DNA of 32,490 nt from Clostridium drakei (GTDB lineage: Bacteria; Bacillota; Clostridia; Clostridiales; Clostridiaceae), in assembly GCF_000633595.2 (NCBI RefSeq), contig NZ_JIBU02000033.1, positions 1-32,490 of the forward strand, in the 5' to 3' direction. Shown piece after piece: positions 8,096 to 15,516 of the stretch. The stretch's first letter is position 1; the number at the start of each line of letters is the position of its first letter. Under the pieces are notes generated by a model, which saw nothing but the letters and a program-made list of their open reading frames with translations, made no database searches and had not been told where the DNA came from. The translations under genes and the position numbers were made by a program.

Positions 8096-9487
8096 CTAAT
8101 CAACTTTAACCAAGTATTTTTTCATTATCCTAACTGCCATATCAGGATATTCTTCTGCTAAAAGACCCATGGCAGACATTATATAAACTTTATCAAGTAA
8201 ATACTTTGGATTTATAGGTTTCAAATGTGTAGGATCAGTTTCATCAAATATACCTGCTTTTAATATTTCTGCTGGATTTTTACTATGAACTAAAACCCCA
8301 CCTGTTCCTATAAGATATTTTACCTCTAAAAGATCTTTACCTTCTTGAGAATATATTACTCCACATGGAGTATATAGAGTCTCAAGGACTCCTACATGCC
8401 TTTCTAAAGATATTTCAGTTGCTGCTTTAGCCATAGCCTCATCAAATTTTATTTCATCTTCAGTTTTAGGCACCATTTTTATATTTTCCGCTCTTAATTT
8501 ACAATTTGCCTCTACATCTACAGTTTTGTCATTCAGATATTTGTATATTCTTTTTGTAGTTGCAGCTTCTAACAATGCTTCTGCAGAATATCTCATACCT
8601 AAGTCACCTTCTACAGTTCTCTTAGCAAAAGGTTCTTGAAGGCCTCTTAATGTTACACCTGCTTTAGAAGGTTCTCCATCTGCCAGCGAATGTACATCTG
8701 TAGTAGCGCCTCCTATATCTACAACTACTAAATCTCCCACCCCTTCTTCTTTATCTGTTCCTTCGCTTAAAATCCTTGCAGACTTAAGTACTGCTGCTGG
8801 AGTTGGCATTAATATTCCGCTTATATAGTTTTCAGCTTTTTTCATTCCTTTTGCTTCAACTATTTTTTCCATAAATATTTTTCTTATTTCTTCTCTGGCT
8901 GGTTCTACATTTAAAACATTAAGTTTAGGCATTACATTATCTGTTACTTTATAAAACATATTAGCCCCACTTAGTATTTCTTCAACTGTGTCTACTGCAA
9001 CCTTATTTCCAGCTATAACTATTGGTTTATCTATTCCACTTTTTGCAAGCATTTTTGCATTATGAATTATACATTGCTTATTTCCCCCATCTGTTCCTCC
9101 TGCTAAAAGTATAATATCCAAATTTGAATTTTTCATTTCATTTATTTCTTTTGAAGTAAGATCATAACTGTATACATTTAAAACTCTAGCTCCAGCACCA
9201 AGTGCTGCCCTTTTAGCAGCCTCAGCTGTAAGTTCTGGTACTAGTCCAATAGCTACCATTTTTAATCCACCTGCAGCAGAGGAGCACGCCAATTTTTTTA
9301 AAAAATTAACTTCTTTTCCTTTTAAGTTTCCTTGAAGTTTTTCATAAGCGTTATTAAAACCTATCATTATATCATCTTCTATAGTAGTAATATCCTTGGC
9401 TGTAGCAAGAATTTCTTCATTTTCTACATCTATAGCAGTAAGCTTCGTATATGTGCTACCAAAATCTATCAGTAAGTAACTATTCAA
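8096..9487 (-). CDS. glmL: GlmL/MutL, glutamate mutase reactivating ATPase-like protein
   Basis: A 463-residue protein of the sugar kinase/Hsp70/actin fold. The phosphate-1 loop is LIDFGSTYTK at the N-terminus, the phosphate-2 loop is VVVDIGGATTDVHS, and GTGGVLVHS near the C-terminus is the adenosine motif. It always sits between glmS and glmE in such operons and is thought to reactivate the mutase by exchanging damaged cobalamin; that role comes from the family, not from this sequence. The frame opens eight codons earlier at a GTG with no ribosome binding site, whereas AGGAG lies 8 bases before the TTG at 9487, giving the family-like N-terminus MNSYLLIDFGSTY; that start is chosen. Confidence 0.94.
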   Translation of the reverse strand: MNSYLLIDFGSTYTKLTAIDVENEEILATAKDITTIEDDIMIGFNNAYEKLQGNLKGKEVNFLKKLACSSAAGGLKMVAIGLVPELTAEAAKRAALGAGARVLNVYSYDLTSKEINEMKNSNLDIILLAGGTDGGNKQCIIHNAKMLAKSGIDKPIVIAGNKVAVDTVEEILSGANMFYKVTDNVMPKLNVLNVEPAREEIRKIFMEKIVEAKGMKKAENYISGILMPTPAAVLKSARILSEGTDKEEGVGDLVVVDIGGATTDVHSLADGEPSKAGVTLRGLQEPFAKRTVEGDLGMRYSAEALLEAATTKRIYKYLNDKTVDVEANCKLRAENIKMVPKTEDEIKFDEAMAKAATEISLERHVGVLETLYTPCGVIYSQEGKDLLEVKYLIGTGGVLVHSKNPAEILKAGIFDETDPTHLKPINPKYLLDKVYIMSAMGLLAEEYPDMAVRIMKKYLVKVD

Positions 9488-9538
9488 ACCAATCACTCCT
9501 GTTTTACTCACATAGAGCTTTTATTTTTAATCGATCTT

Positions 9539-9949
9539 TTAATTTTCAATTTTTAAATCTTTCCTTAAATCTGCAATATCAACTTCTGGTAATGTGCCTG
9601 GTGCATAAACTCTATCAAATCCCATTTCTTTAAACTTCTTTTCTACGTTATCCCATTTTTGCTTTCCTACTACTAGATTTCCTCCAGCATATAGTAATAT
9701 GCCTCCTAATCCTGACTCATTAAGCTTTTCACGTAGCCCTCTACAATCGATTTCACCATGTCCATAAAGTGACGAAACTATAATTGCATCTGCATTAGTT
9801 TCTATTGCGGCATTAATAAAATCTTCCTGTGGACAAAGTACTCCTATATTAATTACATTAAATCCTGCTTGTGTAAACGAGTGCTCAAGTATTTTATTAC
9901 CAACTGCATGACAATCTGAACCAATTACACCTATAACTAAAGTCTTCAT
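9539..9949 (-). CDS. glmS: Glutamate mutase sigma (S) subunit, B12-binding
   Basis: 136 residues (C. tetanomorphum GlmS has 137). It is the small cobalamin-binding Rossmann-type subunit: the DxHxxG motif is Asp12-Cys-His14-Ala-Val-Gly17, in which the histidine replaces dimethylbenzimidazole as the lower axial ligand of cobalt. Further family marks are [16 protein letters not shown] and the GGN loop ([12 protein letters not shown]). The start is the ATG at 9949, with GGGAGG 7 bases upstream; the longer frame begins inside that site. It starts 18 bases after the GntR-family gene. Not to be confused with glucosamine-6-phosphate synthase, which shares the symbol. Confidence 0.97.
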   Translation of the reverse strand: MKTLVIGVIGSDCHAVGNKILEHSFTQAGFNVINIGVLCPQEDFINAAIETNADAIIVSSLYGHGEIDCRGLREKLNESGLGGILLYAGGNLVVGKQKWDNVEKKFKEMGFDRVYAPGTLPEVDIADLRKDLKIEN

Positions 9950-9967
9950 TATGAAACCTCCCAAACT

Positions 9968-10957
9968 TTACTTTTGATCTTTTAATTCTATTATTTGTGA
10001 TTTTAAAGCTTTTACAGAATTATCATCTAAACCATATAAAAATTTCATTATTTCTTTTTCCTCTATGCAACTCTCCTTTACATCTCTATATCTACCTGGA
10101 GATACTATTAATACATCCGAATTATTTACAATCTTTAACAGTTCATCTTTATCTGTAGTATTTGTATATTGAATGTCTATATTGGCAAGTCCTGCTTTTT
10201 CTAAAGCACCTCTTGCTTTAAACATAAATTCTTGTGACATGCAAACAAATCCAAACTTAGTTCCTTCAGGATATCTTGCAATTTTAACTATAGTTTGTAA
10301 GTTAACATTTATAGCTACTCCAATTACTTCTTTCTTAAATGGTCTTGTTAACCTCACTATTTCATTAACATGATTAAATGTTGCTATTATTACATGACAT
10401 TTTTCTATCATGCTTTTAGTTTCTTTGGTTGGCATTTTTATATCATCTAAAGTAAACGGAATAACATTCATATTGGTACTATCCATTAGCTGCTTACTAA
10501 ACATTCTTGATTGCTCAATATTACATTCAACATATAATGCTGTTATTTTGCTCATGAGTTCATTTTTCTCTCTTACTCGCTGCATAACAATTTCTAAAAA
10601 TTCATCTGCATCCATACCAGTTTCTAGAGCTTCTTCAAATCCTAAATCCACAAATTTTATTATTTTTTCTTTTATATTTTGTACTTTCCAAGGATTAGCT
10701 TCTTCAGCTACAAAAGTTCCTCTTCCTTGATAAGATTTTAGAACTCCCTCTTGTTCTAGCTCATTATATGCTGTACTTATAGTATTTCTACTTACTTTTA
10801 ATCTTTCAGACAATTCTCTCTCTGTTGGCATCTTATTGCCTACAGTTAATACATCAGTCTTTATTAAATCCATAATTTGTTTTTTAACTTGCAAGTATAG
10901 TGGTACTCCACTTTCTTTGTTTATCTTGATTTCTATAGTAATCACCCCAAAATTCAT
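9968..10957 (-). CDS. GntR-family transcriptional regulator of the glutamate mutase operon
   Basis: 329 residues if started at the ATG. Residues ~15-85 are a GntR winged helix: GVPLYLQVKKQI, PTERELSERLKVSRNTIS and the wing YQGRGTFV. Residues ~138-329 form an alternating alpha/beta domain that I do not recognise as FCD, UTRA or an aminotransferase fold; the beta-strand pattern resembles a periplasmic-binding-protein-like sensor. As first gene of the glutamate catabolic operon, with a palindrome just before its start, it most likely controls the operon and itself; glutamate or a pathway intermediate as effector is a guess. The start is uncertain: the ATG has no Shine-Dalgarno sequence, while GGGGTGA stands before the unusual in-frame ATA at codon 8, where homologues tend to begin. 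Confidence 0.85.
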   Translation of the reverse strand: MNFGVITIEIKINKESGVPLYLQVKKQIMDLIKTDVLTVGNKMPTERELSERLKVSRNTISTAYNELEQEGVLKSYQGRGTFVAEEANPWKVQNIKEKIIKFVDLGFEEALETGMDADEFLEIVMQRVREKNELMSKITALYVECNIEQSRMFSKQLMDSTNMNVIPFTLDDIKMPTKETKSMIEKCHVIIATFNHVNEIVRLTRPFKKEVIGVAINVNLQTIVKIARYPEGTKFGFVCMSQEFMFKARGALEKAGLANIDIQYTNTTDKDELLKIVNNSDVLIVSPGRYRDVKESCIEEKEIMKFLYGLDDNSVKALKSQIIELKDQK

Positions 10958-10963
10958 TGGATT

Positions 10964-10979
10964 AATGGACTAGTCCATT
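10964..10979. promoter_or_regulatory. Perfect 16-bp palindrome, probable GntR-regulator operator
   Basis: AATGGACTAGTCCATT is its own reverse complement. It lies a few bases after the predicted transcription start and just before the regulator's start codon, the usual place for an autorepressor site. Two further half-sites of the same sequence lie upstream (11007-11014 and 11072-11079). The palindrome is seen directly; binding by the neighbouring GntR protein is inferred from position. Confidence 0.75.
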
Positions 10980-10989
10980 TCTTGACTTA

Positions 10990-11018
10990 ATAATATCACA
11001 CCTGCAAATGGACTTCAA
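10990..11018 (-). promoter_or_regulatory. Vegetative promoter of the glutamate mutase operon
   Basis: On the minus strand, TTGAAG (11013-11018) and TATTAT (10990-10995) are exactly 17 bases apart, and TGA before the -10 box gives an extended -10 element. Transcription would start near 10983. A half-operator AGTCCATT (minus-strand reading, 11007-11014) overlaps the -35 box, so a bound repressor would block polymerase. Confidence 0.7.
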
Positions 11019-11071
11019 TCGCTTTTTATAATTATTCAAATTTTAGAAAATTCTATCATCAATTACGTTTT

Positions 11072-11079
11072 AGTCCATT
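11072..11079. promoter_or_regulatory. Upstream operator half-site
   Basis: AGTCCATT, one arm of the palindrome at 10964-10979, is repeated here about 60 bases upstream of the promoter's -35 box. A second isolated arm lies at 11007-11014. An 8-base arm recurring twice within about 100 bases of the palindrome is unlikely to be chance, though binding is unproven. Confidence 0.5.
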
Positions 11080-11226
11080 TTAAATCTTATTTTAATGACA
11101 AATATCTCTTTACTTAATATCCCATTAGTATCGTTTACTTAAAGGTATGTTTACACATATTTATATTAAAAGAATTAACAATTTTATATTTTTAATTATC
11201 AAGAGCTTACTTAGAAAATGAAAAGG
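11080..11226. other. Non-coding spacer with an imperfect direct repeat
   Basis: This is the rest of the 316-base gap between cwlD and the GntR-family gene. It is very AT-rich and has no credible open frame or RNA gene. The only structure I see is a pair of similar motifs, GTATCGTTTAC (11128-11138) and GTATGTTTAC (11145-11154), spaced 17 bases start to start. They could be a site for another regulator. No cobalamin riboswitch features were seen. Confidence 0.4.
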
Positions 11227-11255
11227 CCTGTATATTTTCCTTCACAATATACAGG
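11227..11255 (-). terminator. Intrinsic terminator of cwlD
   Basis: A perfect 10-bp stem (arms 11227-11236 and 11246-11255, CCTGTATATT type) with a 9-base loop lies 19 bases after the cwlD stop. On the minus strand it is followed by CCTTTTCATTTTC, a T-rich but interrupted tail. It separates cwlD from the catabolic operon. Confidence 0.75.
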
Positions 11256-11273
11256 TTTAACTTGGTTTTTTTA

Positions 11274-11987
11274 TTAATTATAATAATCATTAATTGATTT
11301 TACTAATGAAGTTACTACTTTAGATTGATACTCATCTGTATTTAACTTCTCAGCTTCACATGGATTAGATAAAAAACCACACTCTACAAGTACAGAAGGC
11401 ATACTATCATTACATCTTAATACCTTATAAGAATCTAATGCGGGTTTTTCCTTTCTACTATTATTAGGATCTAAATCTCTTTTTAAATTTTCCTGAGTTA
11501 TTTTTGCTAATTTTTCACTTTCCACATTTTTAGAATACCAAACTTGTGCTCCATAATATTGTGATTCAGGAAACATATTAAGATGTATACTTATAAACAT
11601 ATTACACTTACTATCCTTTTTAATTTTACATCTATTATTTAAGTCTTCAATTTTTTTCTTTCTTATTTTTCCACTATTTTCATATAATCCTTTATCCTCT
11701 TCTCTAGTCATTATGGCATTATATTTTTGTTTTTTAAGTTCAGACTTAAGTTTTAATCCTATTTTCAAATTTATATCTTTTTCCAAAATTCCACTTTTAG
11801 ATGTGGCCCCGCCATCAATTCCACCATGTCCAGGATCTATAAGTATGATTATATCTTTCTTATCATTAGTACTTGTATTTGAACTAAACATAGCCATAGA
11901 ATATTTTGCATTAACATAAAATATAGAAGTCATTGATAACAGCATTATAAAAATAACTAATATTAACTTCCTATTTTTAAATTTCAA
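11274..11987 (-). CDS. cwlD: N-acetylmuramoyl-L-alanine amidase CwlD (spore cortex)
   Basis: 237 residues. An N-terminal membrane segment (about residues 7-25, after a KFKNRK basic stretch) is followed by an Amidase_3 catalytic domain. Zinc ligands and catalytic glutamates are visible: His54 in DPGHGGIDGG, Glu69 in GILEKDIN, His135 in FISIHLN and Glu202 in VLVECGFLSN. In Bacillus, CwlD removes peptide side chains so that muramic-delta-lactam can form in the spore cortex. The position just after rplM-rpsI is the same as in B. subtilis, supporting cwlD over other amidases. The start is taken as the TTG at 11987, preceded by GGGAGGG; the longer frame begins within that site. It has its own terminator. 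Confidence 0.9.
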   Translation of the reverse strand: MKFKNRKLILVIFIMLLSMTSIFYVNAKYSMAMFSSNTSTNDKKDIIILIDPGHGGIDGGATSKSGILEKDINLKIGLKLKSELKKQKYNAIMTREEDKGLYENSGKIRKKKIEDLNNRCKIKKDSKCNMFISIHLNMFPESQYYGAQVWYSKNVESEKLAKITQENLKRDLDPNNSRKEKPALDSYKVLRCNDSMPSVLVECGFLSNPCEAEKLNTDEYQSKVVTSLVKSINDYYN

Positions 11988-12069
11988 TATTATCCCTCCC
12001 AAAAATAAAATTTCATATATATTCTATGCCTTAATATTGATTTTTAATTAACACAATTTTTTACAATAA

Positions 12070-12093
12070 AAAAAGAGAGGAAATTTCCTCTCC
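12070..12093 (-). terminator. Intrinsic terminator of rplM-rpsI
   Basis: The palindrome GAGAGGAAATTTCCTCTC (12075-12092) forms a strong stem 9 bases after the rpsI stop. On the minus strand it is followed directly by TTTTTTTATTG, a textbook U-tract. Confidence 0.9.
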
Positions 12094-12101
12094 ATGTTTT
12101 T

Positions 12102-12494
12102 CTATCTCTTTGAGAACTGTGAAGCTTTTCTAGCCTTTTTAAGACCATATTTCTTTCTTTCTTTCATTCTTGGGTCTCTTGTTAAGAAACCAGCTTTCTT
12201 AAGTTCTGGTCTTAAATTTTCATCAGCCTTTAAAAGTGCTCTTGAAATTCCGTGTCTTATAGCTCCAGCCTGACCAGTAAATCCACCACCATGTACATTT
12301 ACTAATACGTCAAATTTTTCTTTAGTTCCAGTTAAAGTTAATGGCTGATTAACTATAACCATTAAAGTTTCTAATCCAAAATAATTTTCCATTTCTCTTT
12401 TATTTATTACTACTTTACCTTCTCCAGGTACAAGTCTTACTCTTGCGATTGATTTCTTTCTTCTTCCTGTTCCAAAATACTGAACTTTAGCCAT
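12102..12494 (-). CDS. rpsI: 30S ribosomal protein S9
   Basis: 130 residues, the usual length. Starts [19 protein letters not shown] and ends in the basic tail [11 protein letters not shown] that reaches toward the P-site tRNA in the ribosome. The family signature [19 protein letters not shown] is intact. ATG start after a GGAGG site. It lies 25 bases after rplM in the conserved rplM-rpsI pair and is followed by a strong terminator. Confidence 0.98.
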   Translation of the reverse strand: MAKVQYFGTGRRKKSIARVRLVPGEGKVVINKREMENYFGLETLMVIVNQPLTLTGTKEKFDVLVNVHGGGFTGQAGAIRHGISRALLKADENLRPELKKAGFLTRDPRMKERKKYGLKKARKASQFSKR

Positions 12495-12519
12495 TTTTTC
12501 TCCTCCTTCCAGTTTCCAA

Positions 12520-12954
12520 TTAATATCTTAATTCTAATACTTCTGGTTTTTGAGCTTGATTATCATGCTCAGCACCTCTGTATACTTTTAATTTTTTAAG
12601 CATTTGTCTTCCTAATACTCCCTTTGGAAGCATTCTTCTAACTGCTTCTTGGAATACAAATTCAGGCTTCTTTGCTATAGCCTCTCTATATGGAGTCTCT
12701 TTTAATCCACCTGGGTAAAGTGAATGATGTCTTAACATTTTTTGATCTAATTTCTTACCTGTTAAAACTACTTTTTCTGCATTTATTATTATAACAAAAT
12801 CTCCTGTATCAACATGTGGTGTAAATGTTGGTTTATTTTTTCCTCTTAATATTGAAGCAACCTGGCTTGCTACTCTTCCTAGTGGCTTTCCAGCAGCATC
12901 AACAACATACCATTTTCTTTCAACTTCTTGTGGTTTTGCTATGTATGATTTCAT
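12520..12954 (-). CDS. rplM: 50S ribosomal protein L13
   Basis: 144 residues. It is an early-assembly 23S rRNA binding protein. Recognisable parts are the N-terminal [29 protein letters not shown], and [23 protein letters not shown] start with GGGAGG upstream. The 5' leader contains a hairpin resembling the L13 leader of low-GC Gram-positives, so autoregulation by L13 is likely. A near-consensus promoter precedes it, making rplM-rpsI a unit independent of the ecf-truA genes. Confidence 0.98.
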   Translation of the reverse strand: MKSYIAKPQEVERKWYVVDAAGKPLGRVASQVASILRGKNKPTFTPHVDTGDFVIIINAEKVVLTGKKLDQKMLRHHSLYPGGLKETPYREAIAKKPEFVFQEAVRRMLPKGVLGRQMLKKLKVYRGAEHDNQAQKPEVLELRY

Positions 12955-12999
12955 GGTTTTACCTCCCTAAATTCTTTTATAAAATACGTACTTCTATAT

Positions 13000-13024
13000 A
13001 AAGATCCGGGGCTAGTGGATCTTT
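13000..13024 (-). promoter_or_regulatory. L13 leader-like hairpin
   Basis: In the rplM transcript, AAAGATCC pairs perfectly with GGATCTTT (arms at 13017-13024 and 13000-13007) around the GC-rich loop ACTAGCCCC. It lies about 45 bases before the rplM start and about 20 bases after the predicted transcription start. L13 leaders in low-GC Gram-positives sit in this place and are thought to bind L13 to limit its own synthesis. The structure is seen; membership of that RNA family is inferred from position. Confidence 0.65.
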
Positions 13025-13049
13025 TATACTCGTAATACAAACATACATT

Positions 13050-13078
13050 ATTATAATACAATCTGCCTGGCGTGTCAA
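13050..13078 (-). promoter_or_regulatory. Consensus sigma-A promoter of rplM-rpsI
   Basis: On the minus strand, TTGACA (13073-13078) and TATAAT (13050-13055) are both perfect consensus hexamers with a 17-base spacer. The transcript would begin near 13043 and carry an ~90-base leader into rplM. Confidence 0.92.
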
Positions 13079-13108
13079 TAAGTTAAACACTGAAATTACT
13101 TAGTTTAT

Positions 13109-13852
13109 CTAATAAAATACTTTTTCTAAAGTTAGTCCACATGCTGGCACAGATTTTCCCGCCATTGATCTATCTTTAGAACTAATTATTTTATTGATAT
13201 CTTCAGGATTAAATCTGTTAGTTCCCACATCTAAAAGAGTTCCTACTATAATTCTAACCATGTTATATAAAAATCCGTCTCCTGTTATGGAAAATTTTAT
13301 ATAATTTTCATCTATATCTACATTAAGTTCTTTTATGGTTCTAACAGATGTTTTTACAGAACTTCCACTTTTCTTAAAAGAAGAAAAATCATGTGTTCCT
13401 AAAAAGTACTTTGCTGCCTCTTTCATTTTCCCAATGTTTAAATTTTTATTGAAGTAATATACATAATTTCTTCCTATTGCTGGTTTATGAGATCCAGTCA
13501 ATACTGTATAAACATACTTTTTCCCTATACTATTAAATCTAGAATGAAATTCCTTGTCTACTTCCTTAGATTCAACAATCACTATATCCTCTGGTAAAAA
13601 AACATTTAGAGCTTCTTTAAAATTTCCAGATGGTATTGAACTCCCTGTAAAAAAATTACAAACAAACCCTTTGGCATGAACTCCTGCATCCGTTCTACTA
13701 GATCCTATGACTTTTGAAAAAACTTTAGTAGCACTTTCAATAGCTTCCTCAACCTTTTGCTGAATTGACTTAGCATTATGTTGTCTTTGCCATCCACAAT
13801 AATTAGTACCATCATACTCAATTACTAGTTTAATATTCCTAATTAATGCCAT
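13109..13852 (-). CDS. truA: tRNA pseudouridine(38-40) synthase
   Basis: 247 residues. It converts uridines 38-40 of the tRNA anticodon arm to pseudouridine. The catalytic aspartate is Asp55 in SSRTDAGVHAKG. Other family stretches are LVIEYDGTNYCGWQRQ at the N-terminus and GDGFLYNMVRIIVGTLLDVG near the C-terminus. ATG start after GGAGTAACAC; the start lies within ecfT, overlapping it by 10 bases, so translation is probably coupled. The ecfA1-ecfA2-ecfT-truA-rplM-rpsI order is the same as in Bacillus. Confidence 0.97.
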   Translation of the reverse strand: MALIRNIKLVIEYDGTNYCGWQRQHNAKSIQQKVEEAIESATKVFSKVIGSSRTDAGVHAKGFVCNFFTGSSIPSGNFKEALNVFLPEDIVIVESKEVDKEFHSRFNSIGKKYVYTVLTGSHKPAIGRNYVYYFNKNLNIGKMKEAAKYFLGTHDFSSFKKSGSSVKTSVRTIKELNVDIDENYIKFSITGDGFLYNMVRIIVGTLLDVGTNRFNPEDINKIISSKDRSMAGKSVPACGLTLEKVFY

Positions 13853-14649
13853 GTGTTACTCCATACTGAAACAATTACTAGCGCCATCATACTTATACTT
13901 GCAGTAAAGTCTCTATTGGTCATTTTTAATTGTTTCATTCTAGTTCTTCCTTCTCCACCTCTATAACATCTGGCTTCCATAGCCATTGCTAGTTCATCAG
14001 CTCTTCTAAATGAACTTATAAAAAGAGGAACAAGTATAGGAATAAGATTTCTTGCCCTTTTAATTAAATTTCCTGATTCAAAATCAGCTCCTCTAGCCAT
14101 TTGAGCTTTCATTATTTTATCTGTCTCATCCATTAAGGTTGGAATAAATCTTAATGCAATAGTCATCATCATTGCTAATTCATGAGCAGGTACACCTATT
14201 TTCTTTAGTGGATTTAAAAGTTTTTCTATACCATCTGTTAATTCTATTGGTGATGTGGTTAATGTTAATAATGATGTTCCAATTATTAAAAATACAAGTC
14301 TTAAAACCATAAATGCAGCGAGCATTAAGCCTTCACTATATACTTTTAAAAACTTCCATGCAAATAATGGTGGATTTTTACCATCTGTCATAAAAATATT
14401 TAATAAAGCAGTTATTAATACTAATATTAGTACTGGTTTAAGTCCCTTGTATATATATCTAAAATTTACCTTAGATATAATTATTGAAAGTAAAGTAAAT
14501 GCTACTATAAATATGTACCCTTTAAAAGTATTTACTAAAAATAGATCTATTATATATACTAAAGATATTAGTATCTTCACTCGTGGATCTAATTTGTGTA
14601 CAAAAGAATCTCCAGGCACATATTGTCCTATTGTAATATCTTTAATCAT
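13843..14649 (-). CDS. ecfT: Energy-coupling factor transporter transmembrane protein EcfT
   Basis: 268 residues with several hydrophobic segments (roughly residues 28-60, 65-85, 105-130 and 245-265). It is the membrane scaffold that joins the two EcfA ATPases to interchangeable vitamin- or metal-binding S components. The two cytoplasmic Ala-Arg-Gly-type coupling motifs are visible as QMARGADFESG and MEARCYRGGEGRTR. ATG start with GGGGAG 9 bases ahead, 12 bases after ecfA2. No S component is encoded nearby, as expected for a shared (group II) module. Confidence 0.95.
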   Translation of the reverse strand: MIKDITIGQYVPGDSFVHKLDPRVKILISLVYIIDLFLVNTFKGYIFIVAFTLLSIIISKVNFRYIYKGLKPVLILVLITALLNIFMTDGKNPPLFAWKFLKVYSEGLMLAAFMVLRLVFLIIGTSLLTLTTSPIELTDGIEKLLNPLKKIGVPAHELAMMMTIALRFIPTLMDETDKIMKAQMARGADFESGNLIKRARNLIPILVPLFISSFRRADELAMAMEARCYRGGEGRTRMKQLKMTNRDFTASISMMALVIVSVWSNTWH

Positions 14650-14661
14650 TTACTAACTCCC

Positions 14662-15516
14662 CTAACATTTTTTTAGTATCCTTAATATTTCCTCTTTGGC
14701 TTGCTGTATAGTAAAAACATCACTAGATATACCTATTCCCTTTTCTTTCAGTGCCCTTACAAGGTAAGTAACTTGTGGTACTGCAAGCCCAACACTTTCT
14801 AATGTATCTATTTCTTTAAACACTTGTGATGGAGCTCCATCAAGTATAGCTTTTCCCTTGTGCATAACCAATATCCTATCAGCAAGCTTTGCTACATCTT
14901 CCATGCTGTGTGAGACAAGTATAATGGTCATTTTATATTCCCTATGTAAATCCTTTATCTTACCTAAAATATCGTCTCTTCCCTTAGGGTCAAGACCTGC
15001 AGTTGGCTCATCCAATATTAAAATCTTAGGTTCCATAGCCACTACACCTGCTATGGCAACTCTTCTTTTTTGACCTCCACTTAATTCAAAAGGAGACTTG
15101 TCTTTATAATTTTCATAATCTAAACCAACCATATTCATAGCCCTTTTTACCCTACTATTTATGTGATCATCACTTAGGCCTAGATTTTTAGGACCAAAAG
15201 CAATGTCTTTTTCTATAGTTTCTTCAAAAAGTTGATATTCAGGATACTGAAATACAAGACCTACTTTTTTTCTTATAAAATTCAAATTAATTTTCTTTTC
15301 AGTAATATCAACATCATCTATTACTATTTTACCCGAACTTGGTTTTAACAAACCATTAATATGTTGAATAAGCGTAGATTTTCCTGAACCAGTATGACCA
15401 ATTAAAGCAACAAACTCTCCCTCATCAATAGTAATATTAACATTGTCTAGTGCTTTTTTTTCAAAAGGAGATCCTTTCATATATATATGAGTTAAATTTT
15501 CTATTTTAATTGACAT
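14662..15516 (-). CDS. ecfA2: Energy-coupling factor transporter ATPase EcfA2
   Basis: 284-residue ABC ATPase. Walker A is GHTGSGKST at residues 40-48, the ABC signature is LSGGQKRR, Walker B is [13 protein letters not shown], and the switch histidine is in LVSHSMED. It pairs with EcfA1 to power substrate uptake through EcfT. The gene overlaps the end of ecfA1 by 16 bases, so the two ATPases are probably made in step. The canonical residues of both ATPases are intact except for the Ser in EcfA1's Walker B extension (see ecfA1). Confidence 0.95.
   Translation of the reverse strand: MSIKIENLTHIYMKGSPFEKKALDNVNITIDEGEFVALIGHTGSGKSTLIQHINGLLKPSSGKIVIDDVDITEKKINLNFIRKKVGLVFQYPEYQLFEETIEKDIAFGPKNLGLSDDHINSRVKRAMNMVGLDYENYKDKSPFELSGGQKRRVAIAGVVAMEPKILILDEPTAGLDPKGRDDILGKIKDLHREYKMTIILVSHSMEDVAKLADRILVMHKGKAILDGAPSQVFKEIDTLESVGLAVPQVTYLVRALKEKGIGISSDVFTIQQAKEEILRILKKC

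Noticed and set aside
10958-11273. Small gene or RNA gene in the cwlD-regulator gap
   Set aside because: No open frame with a ribosome binding site and no compact structure beyond the terminator and operators.
11988-12060. Possible sporulation sigma-E promoter of cwlD (CATAGAAT resembling a -10 box on the minus strand)
   Set aside because: No matching -35 element at the right distance; a -10-like match in very AT-rich sequence is weak evidence.
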